Source: Geodermatophilus normandii
Lineage (GTDB): Bacteria > Actinomycetota > Actinomycetes > Mycobacteriales > Geodermatophilaceae
Assembly (NCBI RefSeq): GCF_003182485.1
Contig: NZ_QGTX01000001.1
Coordinates: 3,054,001-3,118,000 of the forward strand
DNA length: 64,000 nucleotides
Direction of reading: 5' to 3'
The translations under genes were made by a program, and so were the position numbers. Within the stretch, counting starts at the first letter, position 1. Each line of letters starts with the position of its first letter. This document shows, piece by piece, positions 47,773 to 56,091 of this stretch. The notes under the pieces were generated by a model that saw nothing but the letters and a program-made list of their open reading frames with translations, was not told the DNA's origin and did no database searches.

Positions 47773-48648
47773 GTGGCCGTGTTCGGAGGCACGGGGTTCG
47801 GAGGCGCGGGGTTCGGCGGCGCGGGGTTCGAGGCCGACTGGTTCGGCCTGCTGGGGCGAGAGGTCCTCCGCGAGCGGCGGGCGGCGCTGATCGCCGAGGC
47901 CTGCGCCTGGAGCGTGGGACTGTCCGACCGGCCGCACCACCTGCGGCGGCGCGGCCGGCTGGTGGCCACCGGCTCCACGATCGGCGACCGCGCCGCGACC
48001 GGTCAGGCGCTGTCGGGCGAGGAGGACGGTCGCATCGAGCTCGGCGACGCCCGCCCCGGCAGCTTCCAGGACGCGCTCAACGCCGTCGACGCCGACGGCA
48101 CCGTCTTCGCCGACCGGTTCGACCGCGAGGTCGTCGAGCCGTTCGTGCACGAGACCTGCCTGCTGGCCGCCGAGCGCGCCCGCCGCACCCGGCCGGGGCA
48201 GTGGGCCGAGCTGCTCGACGACCTGGGCGAGGACCCCGACGACGCCGAGCCGGCCGACGTCGTCCGGGCCGGGGAGTGGGAGGGGCCGCTGCGCCTGGAG
48301 GCCGAGCACCTGGTGCTCGCGGCGCTGGGTGGCACGCCGCTGCTGGAGGTCGAGTCCGAGGGGCTGCCCCTGTCGCTGGTCCGCGCCGCCGAGGCCGCCA
48401 CCCGTGCCGCGGCCGCGCCGGCGCTCGCGGAGCCCGAGCCGGACGAGGGGCTGGCCGGCGCGCTGTTCCTCGCGCTGGCCGCCGTCCGGGAGGCCGACCT
48501 GCCCTCCCCGGTGCCGCCGGCCGACGCCCGGGCGCTGGTGGCCGCCCTGCTCGGGCAGGGGTTGGAGCCCGCGGAGGTCGCCGGTGTGCTGCCGCACCTG
48601 CCGCTGGCCCCCGGCACCGCCGACCGGGTGGCGGCGCTGCTCAGCTGA
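47773..48648 (+). CDS. hypothetical protein with Gly-Phe repeats at the N-terminus
   Basis: This encodes 291 residues. Three 15-base repeats (47782-47826) encode FGGTG-FGGAG-FGGAG at the N-terminus. The rest is acidic and helical with no clear domain, signal or membrane span. TACAAC at 47766-47771 could be a -10 for a leaderless start at GTG 47779, two codons after GTG 47773. I do not recognise the family. Its last eight bases overlap the converging pobA gene. Confidence 0.7.
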   Translation: MAVFGGTGFGGAGFGGAGFEADWFGLLGREVLRERRAALIAEACAWSVGLSDRPHHLRRRGRLVATGSTIGDRAATGQALSGEEDGRIELGDARPGSFQDALNAVDADGTVFADRFDREVVEPFVHETCLLAAERARRTRPGQWAELLDDLGEDPDDAEPADVVRAGEWEGPLRLEAEHLVLAALGGTPLLEVESEGLPLSLVRAAEAATRAAAAPALAEPEPDEGLAGALFLALAAVREADLPSPVPPADARALVAALLGQGLEPAEVAGVLPHLPLAPGTADRVAALLS

Positions 48649-49810
48649 AGGGCAGGCCGGTGTAGTTCTCCGCCAGCTCGCGGGCGGCGGCCTCCGAGGT
48701 GCACACCCGGCGCAGCTGCGACAGCTGCAGCTCGGCGTCGAAGGGGTCGCCGGTGGTGTGCAGCATCGAGGTCATCCACCAGGAGAAGTGGGTGGCCCGC
48801 CAGACCCGCTGCAGCGCCGTGTCGGAGTAGGCGTCGACGAGGTCGGTCTCCTTGTCCTGCAGCAGCCGCACCAGCGCCCGGGAGAGCAGGACGACGTCGG
48901 CGACGGCGAGGTTGAGCCCCTTGGCGCCGGTGGGCGGCACGATGTGCGCGGCGTCGCCGGCGAGGAAGAGCCGGCCGCGGCGCATCGGGGCGCTGACGAA
49001 CGACCGCATCGGCAGGACCGACTTCTCGATCACCGGCCCCGTGCTGATCTCCCAGCCCTCGTGCGCGAACCGGGTGGCCAGGCCCGCCCAGATGCGGTCG
49101 TCGGACCAGTCCTCGATCTTCTCCGCCGGGTCGACCTGCAGGTACAGCCGCGACACGCTCGGTGAGCGCATCGAGTACAGCGCGAAGCCCTCGGGGTGCC
49201 AGGCGTAGATCAGCTCGTCGGTGGCCGGCGCGGCCTCGGCGAGGATGCCCAGCCACGCGTAGGGATAGGTGCGCTCCCACAGCTGCTGGCGGGTGCCCTC
49301 GGCGACGACGGCGCGCGACGGGCCGTGGAAGCCGTCGGTGCCGGCGACGACGTCGCACTCGAGCACCTGCGGGGTGCCCTCCGCGTCGGTGAAGCGGATC
49401 CGCGGGCCGTCGGTGTCGACGTCCTCGATCGCGACGTCGGAGACGTCGAAGTGCAGCGGCGGGCCGCCGGCGAGCTGGGCGGCGACGAGGTCCTTGACCA
49501 CCTCGGTCTGGCCGTAGACCCAGACCCGGCGGCCGCACAGCTCGGGGAAGTCGAGCTGGTGGCGCACACCGGGGTACTGCAGGTACACGCCGCGGTGCTC
49601 CAGGCCCTCGCGGTGCAGCCGGTCGCCCATGCCGGCCTCGGTGAGGACGTCGACGGTGCCCTGCTCGAGGATGCCGGCGCGGATGCGCGCCTCGACGTAG
49701 TCCCGCGAGCGGTTCTCCACCACCACCGAGTCGATCCCCTGCAGGGCCAGCAGCCGTGACAGCAGCAGGCCGGCCGGGCCGGCGCCGATGATCCCCACCT
49801 GGGTGCGCAT
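48641..49810 (-). CDS. pobA: 4-hydroxybenzoate 3-monooxygenase
   Basis: This 389-residue aromatic flavin hydroxylase has an N-terminal FAD site IGAGPAGLLLSRLLALQGID, the DG motif GTDGFHGPSR and GDAAHIVPPTGAKGLNLAVA. The active-site region RAGILEQGTVDVL matches PobA. It turns 4-hydroxybenzoate into protocatechuate with NAD(P)H and oxygen, feeding the pca genes downstream. It lies 51 bases after the iclR stop on the same strand, so iclR-pobA is probably one transcript. Confidence 0.93.
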   Translation of the reverse strand: MRTQVGIIGAGPAGLLLSRLLALQGIDSVVVENRSRDYVEARIRAGILEQGTVDVLTEAGMGDRLHREGLEHRGVYLQYPGVRHQLDFPELCGRRVWVYGQTEVVKDLVAAQLAGGPPLHFDVSDVAIEDVDTDGPRIRFTDAEGTPQVLECDVVAGTDGFHGPSRAVVAEGTRQQLWERTYPYAWLGILAEAAPATDELIYAWHPEGFALYSMRSPSVSRLYLQVDPAEKIEDWSDDRIWAGLATRFAHEGWEISTGPVIEKSVLPMRSFVSAPMRRGRLFLAGDAAHIVPPTGAKGLNLAVADVVLLSRALVRLLQDKETDLVDAYSDTALQRVWRATHFSWWMTSMLHTTGDPFDAELQLSQLRRVCTSEAAARELAENYTGLPFS

Positions 49811-49861
49811 GCGGCCGAGTGTGACCCCGGCTACGCGCCCGGGGACACCACGGCCTCCCGG

Positions 49862-50638
49862 TCAGCGGAAGTGGGCCGCCCGGGCCAGCGCCCGCCCGAT
49901 GCCGCGGGCGGCGACCTCGAGCACCGGCACCAGGCGCGGGAGGTCGCGCCGGTGGCTGGGGACGACGATGCCCAGCGCCGCGGCGACGACGGTGCCCCCT
50001 CCCCGCTCCACCCGCACCGGGACCGCGACCGACAGCGTGCCCAGCGACATCTCCTCCGCGGTGCGCGCCCAGCCACGGCGGCGCACCTCGGTGAGCTCGC
50101 GGCGCAGCCGGGCGGGCTCGACGACGGTGTGCCGGGTGGCGCGGGCCGGCGCGGCCAGGGCCTCGGCGACGACGTCGTCGGGCGCCGCGGCCAGCAGCAC
50201 CTTGCCGACGCCGGTGGCGTGCAGCGGCAGCCGGCTGCCCACCTGGCTGACCACCGGCACCGACTCGCGGCCGGAGATGCGCTCGACGTAGAGCGCCGAG
50301 AGCCCGTCGCGGACGGCGAGGTGCACGGTGTCGCGCGTGGCGGTGTGCACGTCGAGCAGGAACGGGGCGGCCACCTGGCGCAGCTCCAGCGAGACGGGTG
50401 CCAGCAGCCCCAGGTCCCAGAGCCGGCGGCCGATCTCGTAGCGCCCGTCGGCGCGGCGGGCCAGCGCCCCCCACTCGGTGAGCTCGGCCAGCAGGCGGTG
50501 GGCGGTGGTGAGCGGGGTGCCCGACCGCTCGGCGATCTCGGTGAGGGTCAGCCGGGGGGCGCTCGCGTCGAAGGCGTCGAGGACGGCGAGCGCGCGGGAG
50601 GTCACCGATCGTCCCCGCTCCGTCGCGCCACCGGCCAT
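49862..50638 (-). CDS. IclR-family regulator of aromatic catabolism
   Basis: This 258-residue IclR protein has an N-terminal winged helix (ALAVLDAFDASAPRLTLTEI, SGTPLTTAHRLLAELTEW) and a ligand domain (ISGRESVPVVSQVGSRLPLH, ATGVGKVLLAA). PobR and PcaR regulators of 4-hydroxybenzoate and protocatechuate use belong to this family. It sits upstream of pobA and divergent from the 50737 gene. A quasi-palindrome at 50647-50665, shared with the pcaH promoter, lies just before its start, suggesting autoregulation and control of pca. Confidence 0.9.
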   Translation of the reverse strand: MAGGATERGRSVTSRALAVLDAFDASAPRLTLTEIAERSGTPLTTAHRLLAELTEWGALARRADGRYEIGRRLWDLGLLAPVSLELRQVAAPFLLDVHTATRDTVHLAVRDGLSALYVERISGRESVPVVSQVGSRLPLHATGVGKVLLAAAPDDVVAEALAAPARATRHTVVEPARLRRELTEVRRRGWARTAEEMSLGTLSVAVPVRVERGGGTVVAAALGIVVPSHRRDLPRLVPVLEVAARGIGRALARAAHFR

Positions 50639-50646
50639 GCGCGCAG

Positions 50647-50665
50647 TCTCCCACCCAGCGGAAGC
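50647..50665. promoter_or_regulatory. putative IclR operator (pob site)
   Basis: TCTCCCACCCAGCGGAAGC lies nine bases upstream of the iclR ATG and 71 bases before the divergent gene at 50737. It matches 15 of 19 bases of the pca site at 56030-56048. TTCC-N7-GGAA symmetry suits an IclR dimer. Confidence 0.55.
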
Positions 50666-50736
50666 CGCCGGGACCTCGGACCCTGCCGCCGCCGGCGCCG
50701 GGCCGCTGGACTGGACGCCGACCCGGAGGGGGAGCG

Positions 50737-51582
50737 ATGACCGAGCCCGTGCGGCTGCCGCTGGCCTACCACGACACGGCGGTCGCCTGCTCCTACCACC
50801 TGGCCTCCGCCGCGGCGGTGGCCGCGCTGCTGCCCCGCGACCGGGGCCGTCCGCTGCTGCGGCCGCTGCCCGGTCCGGGGGGCCGCACGGTGGTGGCGGT
50901 GCACGCCCTCCGCCACCGCACGGTGACCTGGACCGGCACCGATGGCGGCACGCACCGGCTGGCGCCCTACGGCGAGGTCGGCGTGACGGCCGGTGTGCTC
51001 GCCGGCCCGGGTGCCCGCCGGGGTGGCCGGCCGGCGACCGGCGGCTTCGTGCTGCAGCTGCCGGTGACCTCCCGCGAGGCCCGCGACCTCGGCCGCGACG
51101 CGTGGGGCCTGCCCAAGTGGCTGGCCGACATGGACTTCCTCGACGCGCCCGGCAGCCAGCGCGTGCGGCTCGGCGAGGACGGCACGGAGGTGCTCGTCCA
51201 CACCGTGCGCGCCGGCGGCCCGGCGCTGCGCGGCACCCGGGCCCGTCGGCTGTGGTCGGTGTGCGGCGGGCGGCTGCTGGAGACGACGACCCCGGTGCTC
51301 GCCCGGTGGCAGGCCCACCCCGGCCCCGGCGGCGCCGAGCTGGTGCTCGGCGGGCACCCGGTGGCCGACGCCCTGCGCCGGATCGGCCTGTCCCCGGTGC
51401 CGCTGGCCGCCTTCCGGGCCGTCGAGCACCGGAGCACCCTGCCCGCGGGCCGGCCGCTCGGGGACGCCGACGCCGCGCCGGGTGCGGGCCACCCCGGGCG
51501 GGACGCGGAGTTCGGGCGGTTCACCGTGGCGCACCCGGGGACCGCGCCGCTGTCGCAGTACGCGGAGCCCGCCGCCGTGTGA
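50737..51582 (+). CDS. acetoacetate-decarboxylase-family protein
   Basis: This 281-residue protein has PYGEVGVTAGVLAGPG and GRDAWGLPKWLADMDFLDAP, whose Lys corresponds to the Schiff-base Lys of acetoacetate decarboxylase. The family also includes enzymes that decarboxylate or rearrange other keto acids. Its place beside iclR and pobA hints at a role in aromatic side-product metabolism, but that is inference. GGAGGGGGAG precedes ATG 50737. The converging STAND gene starts its stop 20 bases downstream. Confidence 0.78.
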   Translation: MTEPVRLPLAYHDTAVACSYHLASAAAVAALLPRDRGRPLLRPLPGPGGRTVVAVHALRHRTVTWTGTDGGTHRLAPYGEVGVTAGVLAGPGARRGGRPATGGFVLQLPVTSREARDLGRDAWGLPKWLADMDFLDAPGSQRVRLGEDGTEVLVHTVRAGGPALRGTRARRLWSVCGGRLLETTTPVLARWQAHPGPGGAELVLGGHPVADALRRIGLSPVPLAAFRAVEHRSTLPAGRPLGDADAAPGAGHPGRDAEFGRFTVAHPGTAPLSQYAEPAAV

Positions 51583-51597
51583 CCCGCCGTCCGGGTC
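51581..51597. terminator. short hairpin between converging genes
   Basis: GACCCG and CGGGTC flank a five-base loop at the end of the 50737 gene. Confidence 0.3.
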
Positions 51598-51601
51598 GCC
51601 G

Positions 51602-54160
51602 TCAGGCGAGCGCCTCGTCCAGGGCGGCCCAGGGGCCGAGCGCGGCGCCCGCCGCCCGCGCCCGCCGCTCCTCCTCCTCGCCCATCGCGGCGCGCAGCGC
51701 CTCGCGCAGCCGGTCGGCCAGCGCCTGCTGCGGCGACCAGCGCGCCACCCCGAGGCCGGCGCGGGCGGCGTCGGCGGCGCCGGCGAACCGGGCGGCCGCG
51801 GCGTCGCGGCCCTCGGCGAGCGCCAGCGCGGCGAGCGCCTCGAGGCAGGAGGCCACGCCCTCCAGGTCGCGGGTGCGCCGGTGCCGGGCCGCGGCCTCCT
51901 CCAGCCGGGCACGCGCCCGCGGCAGGTCGCCGGCCAGCAGCGCGGCGAGGGCGAGGGAGTCGGTGAGCAGCGCGGCCAGCTGGTCGTCGGCGGCGGCGAG
52001 GGCGAGGTCACGCGCCTCGCCGGCGACCCGCTCGGCGGCCTCGAGGTCCCCGCCGGCCAGCGCCACCGCCGTGCGCAGCATCCCGCTGAACGCGGCCGAC
52101 CAGCCGTCCCCGCTGCGGCGCAGGTGCGCGAGGCCCTCGTCGAGCAGCGTGGCGACGTCGGGGTCGCCCGGCGTCAGGGTCATCGCCCGCGCGCCCAGGC
52201 CGTGACCCAGCAGCCAGGCGTCGTCGCGCCGCCGGGCGTCCTCGACGACGCCGTCGAGCAGGGGGACGGCGAGGGCGGGGGAGCCGCGGGCGATCCGCAG
52301 CGAGGCCCGGGCCCAGGCCAGCCGGCCGGCGAGGTCGGGCGGCAGCGCGGCGGCCGACGGCAGCTCCGCGGTCCGCTCGGCGAGGTCGGCCATCTCCGGC
52401 AGCAGGCCGTGCGCCCACCACCAGCGGACCAGCGGCGCGGTCAGCCGCACCGCCAGCTCGGCGCGGTCGGTGGCCACCGCCCAGCGCAGCGCGGCCCGCA
52501 GGTCGGCGGTCTCGGCGTCCAGCCGGGCCCGCCACAGCCGCGCCGCCGGGCCGGCCAGCCCGGCACCGGCCTCGGCGCCCAGGCCGGCCAGGTGCTGCGC
52601 CCAGCGGGTGCGGGTCGCCTCCTCCTCGCCGCGCTCGCGCAGCCGCTCGGCCGCGAACGCGCGCACCAGCTCGAGCATGCGGAAGCGCGGCTCGCCGTCG
52701 CCGGTGTCGGTGGGGGAGACCAGGCTGTGCCCGACCAGCGACGACAGCGTCTCCAGGACGTCGAGGTCCCCGCCGTCGGCGCCCACGGCCTCGGCGGTGT
52801 CGAGGGTGCAGCCGTCGGCGCACACCGACAGCCGGGCCAGCAGCGCCCGGCCGCGCTCGTCGAGCAGGTCGTGGCTCCAGGCGATCGTGGTCCGCAGCGT
52901 GCGCTGGCGGTCGGGGACGTCGACGTCGGGGTCGCCCATGTCGAGCGCACCGCCCAGCGCGCGGTCGAGGCGGGCCAGCAGCAGCCGGGGCGGGAGCGTG
53001 CGCACGCGGGCGGCGGCCAGCTCCACCGCCAGCGGCAGGCCGTCGAGCCGGCGGACCACCTCCGCCACCGGGCCGGCGGTGGCGGCGGTGAGCCGGAACG
53101 CCGGGTCGGCCTGCTGCGCGCGGGCCACGAACAGCTGCACCGCAGGGGCCTCCGCGGCGCCGTCCGCGCCGGCGGCCGGCGTCCCGAGCGGCTCGATGGG
53201 CACGTCGTGCTCGCCGCGCAGCCGCAGCACGGTGCGGCTGGTCACCAGCAGCTGGGTGCGCGGGCAGCGGGCCAGCAGGACCGCCAGGTCCGGCGCGGCC
53301 GCCGCCACCTGCTCGAGGTTGTCGACGACCACGAGCGCCGAGCGGCCGGCCAGCCGGTCGGCGATCTGCTCGAGCACCGGGCGGCTGCCCTCGGAGGACA
53401 CCCCGACCGCCTCGGCGACGGCGGCGGGGACGTCGGCGGGGTCGCGGACCCCGGCGAGGTCGACGAACCACGTCCCGTCCCGGCCGGGCGCGACCGCCGC
53501 GGCCGCGGCCAGTGCCAGCCGGGTCTTGCCGATGCCGCCCGGGCCGGTGAGCACCACCAGCTGCACGGCCGGGTCGCCCAGCAGGCCGGTGACGGTGGCC
53601 AGCTCCGCGGTGCGGTCGACCATCGGCGTGGGCGGCGTCGGGAGCCAGCCGGCGGCCAGCCCGGGCGGCGCCGCGGCGGGCCGGGCGAAGCGCTCGCTCA
53701 GCAGCACGGCGAGGTCGTCGGCGACCCGCTCGGCCAGCTCGGCCGGATCGCGGTACGGGGTGGTCGACACCCCGCCCTCGGCCTGCACCCGCTCCAGCAG
53801 CCGGGCCAGGCGGGGGTCGCGGTCGGGCGCGGGCGTGCGGACGTAGAGCAGCCGCGGCATGCCCGCCGACAGGTCGATCTCGTCCTCCAGGCCCGAGACG
53901 GTCATGTCCGGGCCGACCCAGCCGTAGCGGTCGCCGTAGATGCCGACGAAGACCTCGCTCTGCGCCAGGTAGGCGCGGTAGAGGTCCCGAGGGGGGTGCG
54001 GGCGCGCCCCGAGCTCGAACATGACGGGGGTCAGCCGCAGCCGGGCGACGGCGTCGCGGACCGCGCGGCGCTCGGCGGCCAGCTCCTCGAGCGTGGAGGA
54101 GACGAAGACCCGCAGCCGCCGGTCCGGCGTCGCGATGGCCTCCGTCGCCGGTGCGGTCAC
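51602..54160 (-). CDS. DUF4062-STAND ATPase with helical repeats
   Basis: This encodes 852 residues. Residues about 15-110 are a DUF4062 domain (RVFVSSTLEELAAERRAVRD, YRAYLAQSEVFVGIYGDRYG, SGLEDEIDLSAGMPRLLYVR). A STAND/NB-ARC-type NTPase follows, with Walker A GPGGIGKT (206-213), Walker B ALVVVDN (275-281) and LLVTSRTVLRLRGEH. The last 350 residues are Ala-rich helical repeats of TPR type. The layout resembles AfsR-like and NLR-like signalling proteins with a sensor-like repeat end. It has no DNA-binding HTH. GTG 54160 follows GGGAGG at a five-base spacing. The role is unknown. Confidence 0.85.
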   Translation of the reverse strand: MTAPATEAIATPDRRLRVFVSSTLEELAAERRAVRDAVARLRLTPVMFELGARPHPPRDLYRAYLAQSEVFVGIYGDRYGWVGPDMTVSGLEDEIDLSAGMPRLLYVRTPAPDRDPRLARLLERVQAEGGVSTTPYRDPAELAERVADDLAVLLSERFARPAAAPPGLAAGWLPTPPTPMVDRTAELATVTGLLGDPAVQLVVLTGPGGIGKTRLALAAAAAVAPGRDGTWFVDLAGVRDPADVPAAVAEAVGVSSEGSRPVLEQIADRLAGRSALVVVDNLEQVAAAAPDLAVLLARCPRTQLLVTSRTVLRLRGEHDVPIEPLGTPAAGADGAAEAPAVQLFVARAQQADPAFRLTAATAGPVAEVVRRLDGLPLAVELAAARVRTLPPRLLLARLDRALGGALDMGDPDVDVPDRQRTLRTTIAWSHDLLDERGRALLARLSVCADGCTLDTAEAVGADGGDLDVLETLSSLVGHSLVSPTDTGDGEPRFRMLELVRAFAAERLRERGEEEATRTRWAQHLAGLGAEAGAGLAGPAARLWRARLDAETADLRAALRWAVATDRAELAVRLTAPLVRWWWAHGLLPEMADLAERTAELPSAAALPPDLAGRLAWARASLRIARGSPALAVPLLDGVVEDARRRDDAWLLGHGLGARAMTLTPGDPDVATLLDEGLAHLRRSGDGWSAAFSGMLRTAVALAGGDLEAAERVAGEARDLALAAADDQLAALLTDSLALAALLAGDLPRARARLEEAAARHRRTRDLEGVASCLEALAALALAEGRDAAAARFAGAADAARAGLGVARWSPQQALADRLREALRAAMGEEEERRARAAGAALGPWAALDEALA

Positions 54161-54315
54161 GTGCACCTCCCGCCCGCCGACGGGCGCGCCGCCCGTCCGG
54201 GTCGCCGACGAGGCGGAGTCTAGGGACGGCGGCGGCGTCCCGTAACCCGGTGACAGCGGTCCCGAGGCGGTGGTTGCATGGCACCGCACGGGGACGCGCG
54301 CACCCGGAGACCGTC

Positions 54316-56022
54316 GTGCACCTCGCCCAGGACCACCCCGGAACCGGCCCCGCGGCGCTGGTCGTCGTCGCCCGCGACGACGGCGTCCGGGGGGCCACCA
54401 CCCGCGAGCTCGACCGCCGGTACGGCTGCGACTACCGCGTCGTCTCCGGCGCCTGTCCCGAGGACGTCGACGCGGCGCTGCACGGCGCGGGCGACCCCGC
54501 CGTCGCGGTGCTGCTGGGTTGCCTGGGTGACGCCGACCCCGACGGCCTGGACGTGCTGCGCACCTGCCACGCGAGGCACCCCGGCGCGGCCGCCGTCGCA
54601 CTGGTCCGGTGGGGCGCCTTCGAGACCGCCCGGCCGATCTTCGAGGCGATCACCGTCGGCCAGCTCGACCGCTGGGTGTACGCCCCGCAGGGGCGTGCCG
54701 ACGAGGAGTTCCACCGGTCGGTCACCGAGGTCCTCGACGAGTGGTCCTCCCGGCAGGGCGGCGGGTTCGAGGCGGTCCGGGTCGTCGGTGACCGCTGGGA
54801 CCCGCACGCCCAGCACCTGCGCGACCAGCTGACCCGCAACCGCATCCCGACGGGCTTCTACGAGGCCGGCTCGTCCGACGGCCGGGCGGTGCTCGCCGAC
54901 CTCGGACTCGAGCGGCCGCGGCTGCCGGTCGTCGTCGTCCGCTTCAAGCCCGAGCAGACCGTGCTGCAGGCGCCCACCGACCTCGAGGTGGCCGAGGCGT
55001 TCGGCCTGTTCGACCCGCTGGACCCCGACGCCGTGCACGACGTCGTCGTGGTGGGTGCCGGGCCGGCGGGGCTGGGCGCGAGCGTCTACGCCGCCTCCGA
55101 GGGCCTGGACACGCTGCAGCTGGAGTGCGAGGCGGTGGGCGGGCAGGCCGGCACCAGCTCGCTGATCCGCAACTACCTCGGGTTCCCCACCGGCGTCAGC
55201 GGCAGCCGGCTGGCGTTCTCGGCCTACCAGCAGGCGTGGGCGTTCGGCACCCGCTTCTCCTTCATGCGCACCGCCGCCTCCCTCCGCACCGAGGACGGCC
55301 TGCACCGGGTCTCCCTCGGCGACGGCTCGGAGGTGCAGGCGCGGACCGTGGTCGTCGCCACCGGGGCGGCCTGGCGGCGGATCGGCGTGCCGGAGCTGGA
55401 GGCCTTCACCGGCCGCGGAGTCTTCTACGGCGCGGCGGTGAGCGAGGCGCCGGCGATGGCCGGCCGGCACGTGTTCGTCGTCGGCGGCGGCAACTCCGCC
55501 GGGCAGGCAGCGGTGTACCTCTCCCGCTACGCGGCGAAGGTGTCGCTGCTGGTCCGCCGGGCGTCGCTGACGGAGACGATGTCGGACTACCTCATCCGCG
55601 AGCTCGTCGCGCTGCCGCGGGTCGAGATCCGGTACCGCGTGCAGGTGGTCGGGGGCCGGGGCAGCGACGTCCTGGAGACCGTCGTCCTGCGCGACCTCGA
55701 CACCGGCGCGGAGACCGAGGAGCCGGGGATGCTCTTCGTGATGATCGGCAGCGAGCCGCGCACCGACTGGCTCGCCGGGACGCTGGCCCGCGACCGGTGG
55801 GGCTTCCTGCTCACCGGGGCCGCGCTGACCGGCGACGGCGTCGCGCCTCCCTGGCCGCTGGACCGGCCGCCGGCGCTGCTGGAGACGTCGACACCGGGGG
55901 TGTTCGCGGCCGGTGACGTGCGCCAGGGCTCGGTAAAGCGGGTGGCCTCGGCGGTGGGGGAGGGCGCGCTGGCGGTGACGCTGGTGCACGCGCACCTGGC
56001 CTCGCTCGCCGCTGACCGGTGA
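54316..56022 (+). CDS. pseudo-receiver / thioredoxin-reductase-like FAD fusion protein
   Basis: This encodes 568 residues. Residues 13-140 resemble a response-regulator receiver but lack the phospho-acceptor Asp (LLGCLGDADPDG). Residues about 150-230 look like a thioredoxin-fold module without a CxxC. From 240 the TrxR-type core begins: VVVVGAGPAGLGASVYAA, GGQAGTSSLIRNYLGFPTG, VVGGGNSAGQAAVYLS and FAAGDVRQGSVKRVASAVGE. The redox CxxC normally near GVFYGAAVSEAP is absent, so ordinary thioredoxin reduction is unlikely. It sits just before pcaH in the same direction. Confidence 0.82.
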   Translation: MHLAQDHPGTGPAALVVVARDDGVRGATTRELDRRYGCDYRVVSGACPEDVDAALHGAGDPAVAVLLGCLGDADPDGLDVLRTCHARHPGAAAVALVRWGAFETARPIFEAITVGQLDRWVYAPQGRADEEFHRSVTEVLDEWSSRQGGGFEAVRVVGDRWDPHAQHLRDQLTRNRIPTGFYEAGSSDGRAVLADLGLERPRLPVVVVRFKPEQTVLQAPTDLEVAEAFGLFDPLDPDAVHDVVVVGAGPAGLGASVYAASEGLDTLQLECEAVGGQAGTSSLIRNYLGFPTGVSGSRLAFSAYQQAWAFGTRFSFMRTAASLRTEDGLHRVSLGDGSEVQARTVVVATGAAWRRIGVPELEAFTGRGVFYGAAVSEAPAMAGRHVFVVGGGNSAGQAAVYLSRYAAKVSLLVRRASLTETMSDYLIRELVALPRVEIRYRVQVVGGRGSDVLETVVLRDLDTGAETEEPGMLFVMIGSEPRTDWLAGTLARDRWGFLLTGAALTGDGVAPPWPLDRPPALLETSTPGVFAAGDVRQGSVKRVASAVGEGALAVTLVHAHLASLAADR

Positions 56023-56029
56023 CCGGCGT

Positions 56030-56048
56030 CCTTCCACCCAGCGGGACC
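56030..56048. promoter_or_regulatory. putative IclR operator (pca site)
   Basis: CCTTCCACCCAGCGGGACC lies directly upstream of the pca -35 (TTGGGG, 56055-56060) and matches the pob site at 50647-50665. An activator at this position would touch RNA polymerase. Confidence 0.55.
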
Positions 56049-56054
56049 GCCGGC

Positions 56055-56084
56055 TTGGGGCGCCTCGGCGGACCGCCGTAGCTT
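56055..56084 (+). promoter_or_regulatory. promoter of the pcaHGBDC operon
   Basis: TTGGGG (56055-56060), an 18-base gap and TAGCTT (56079-56084). The -10 ends seven bases before the pcaH ATG (56092) and there is no ribosome site, suggesting a leaderless transcript. Confidence 0.5.
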
Positions 56085-56091
56085 CCGGGAC

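Noticed and set aside
47782..47826. Three 15-bp tandem repeats at the start of the 47773 gene
   Set aside because: The unit is a multiple of three and encodes FGGxG repeats, so it is explained by the protein and not a separate element.
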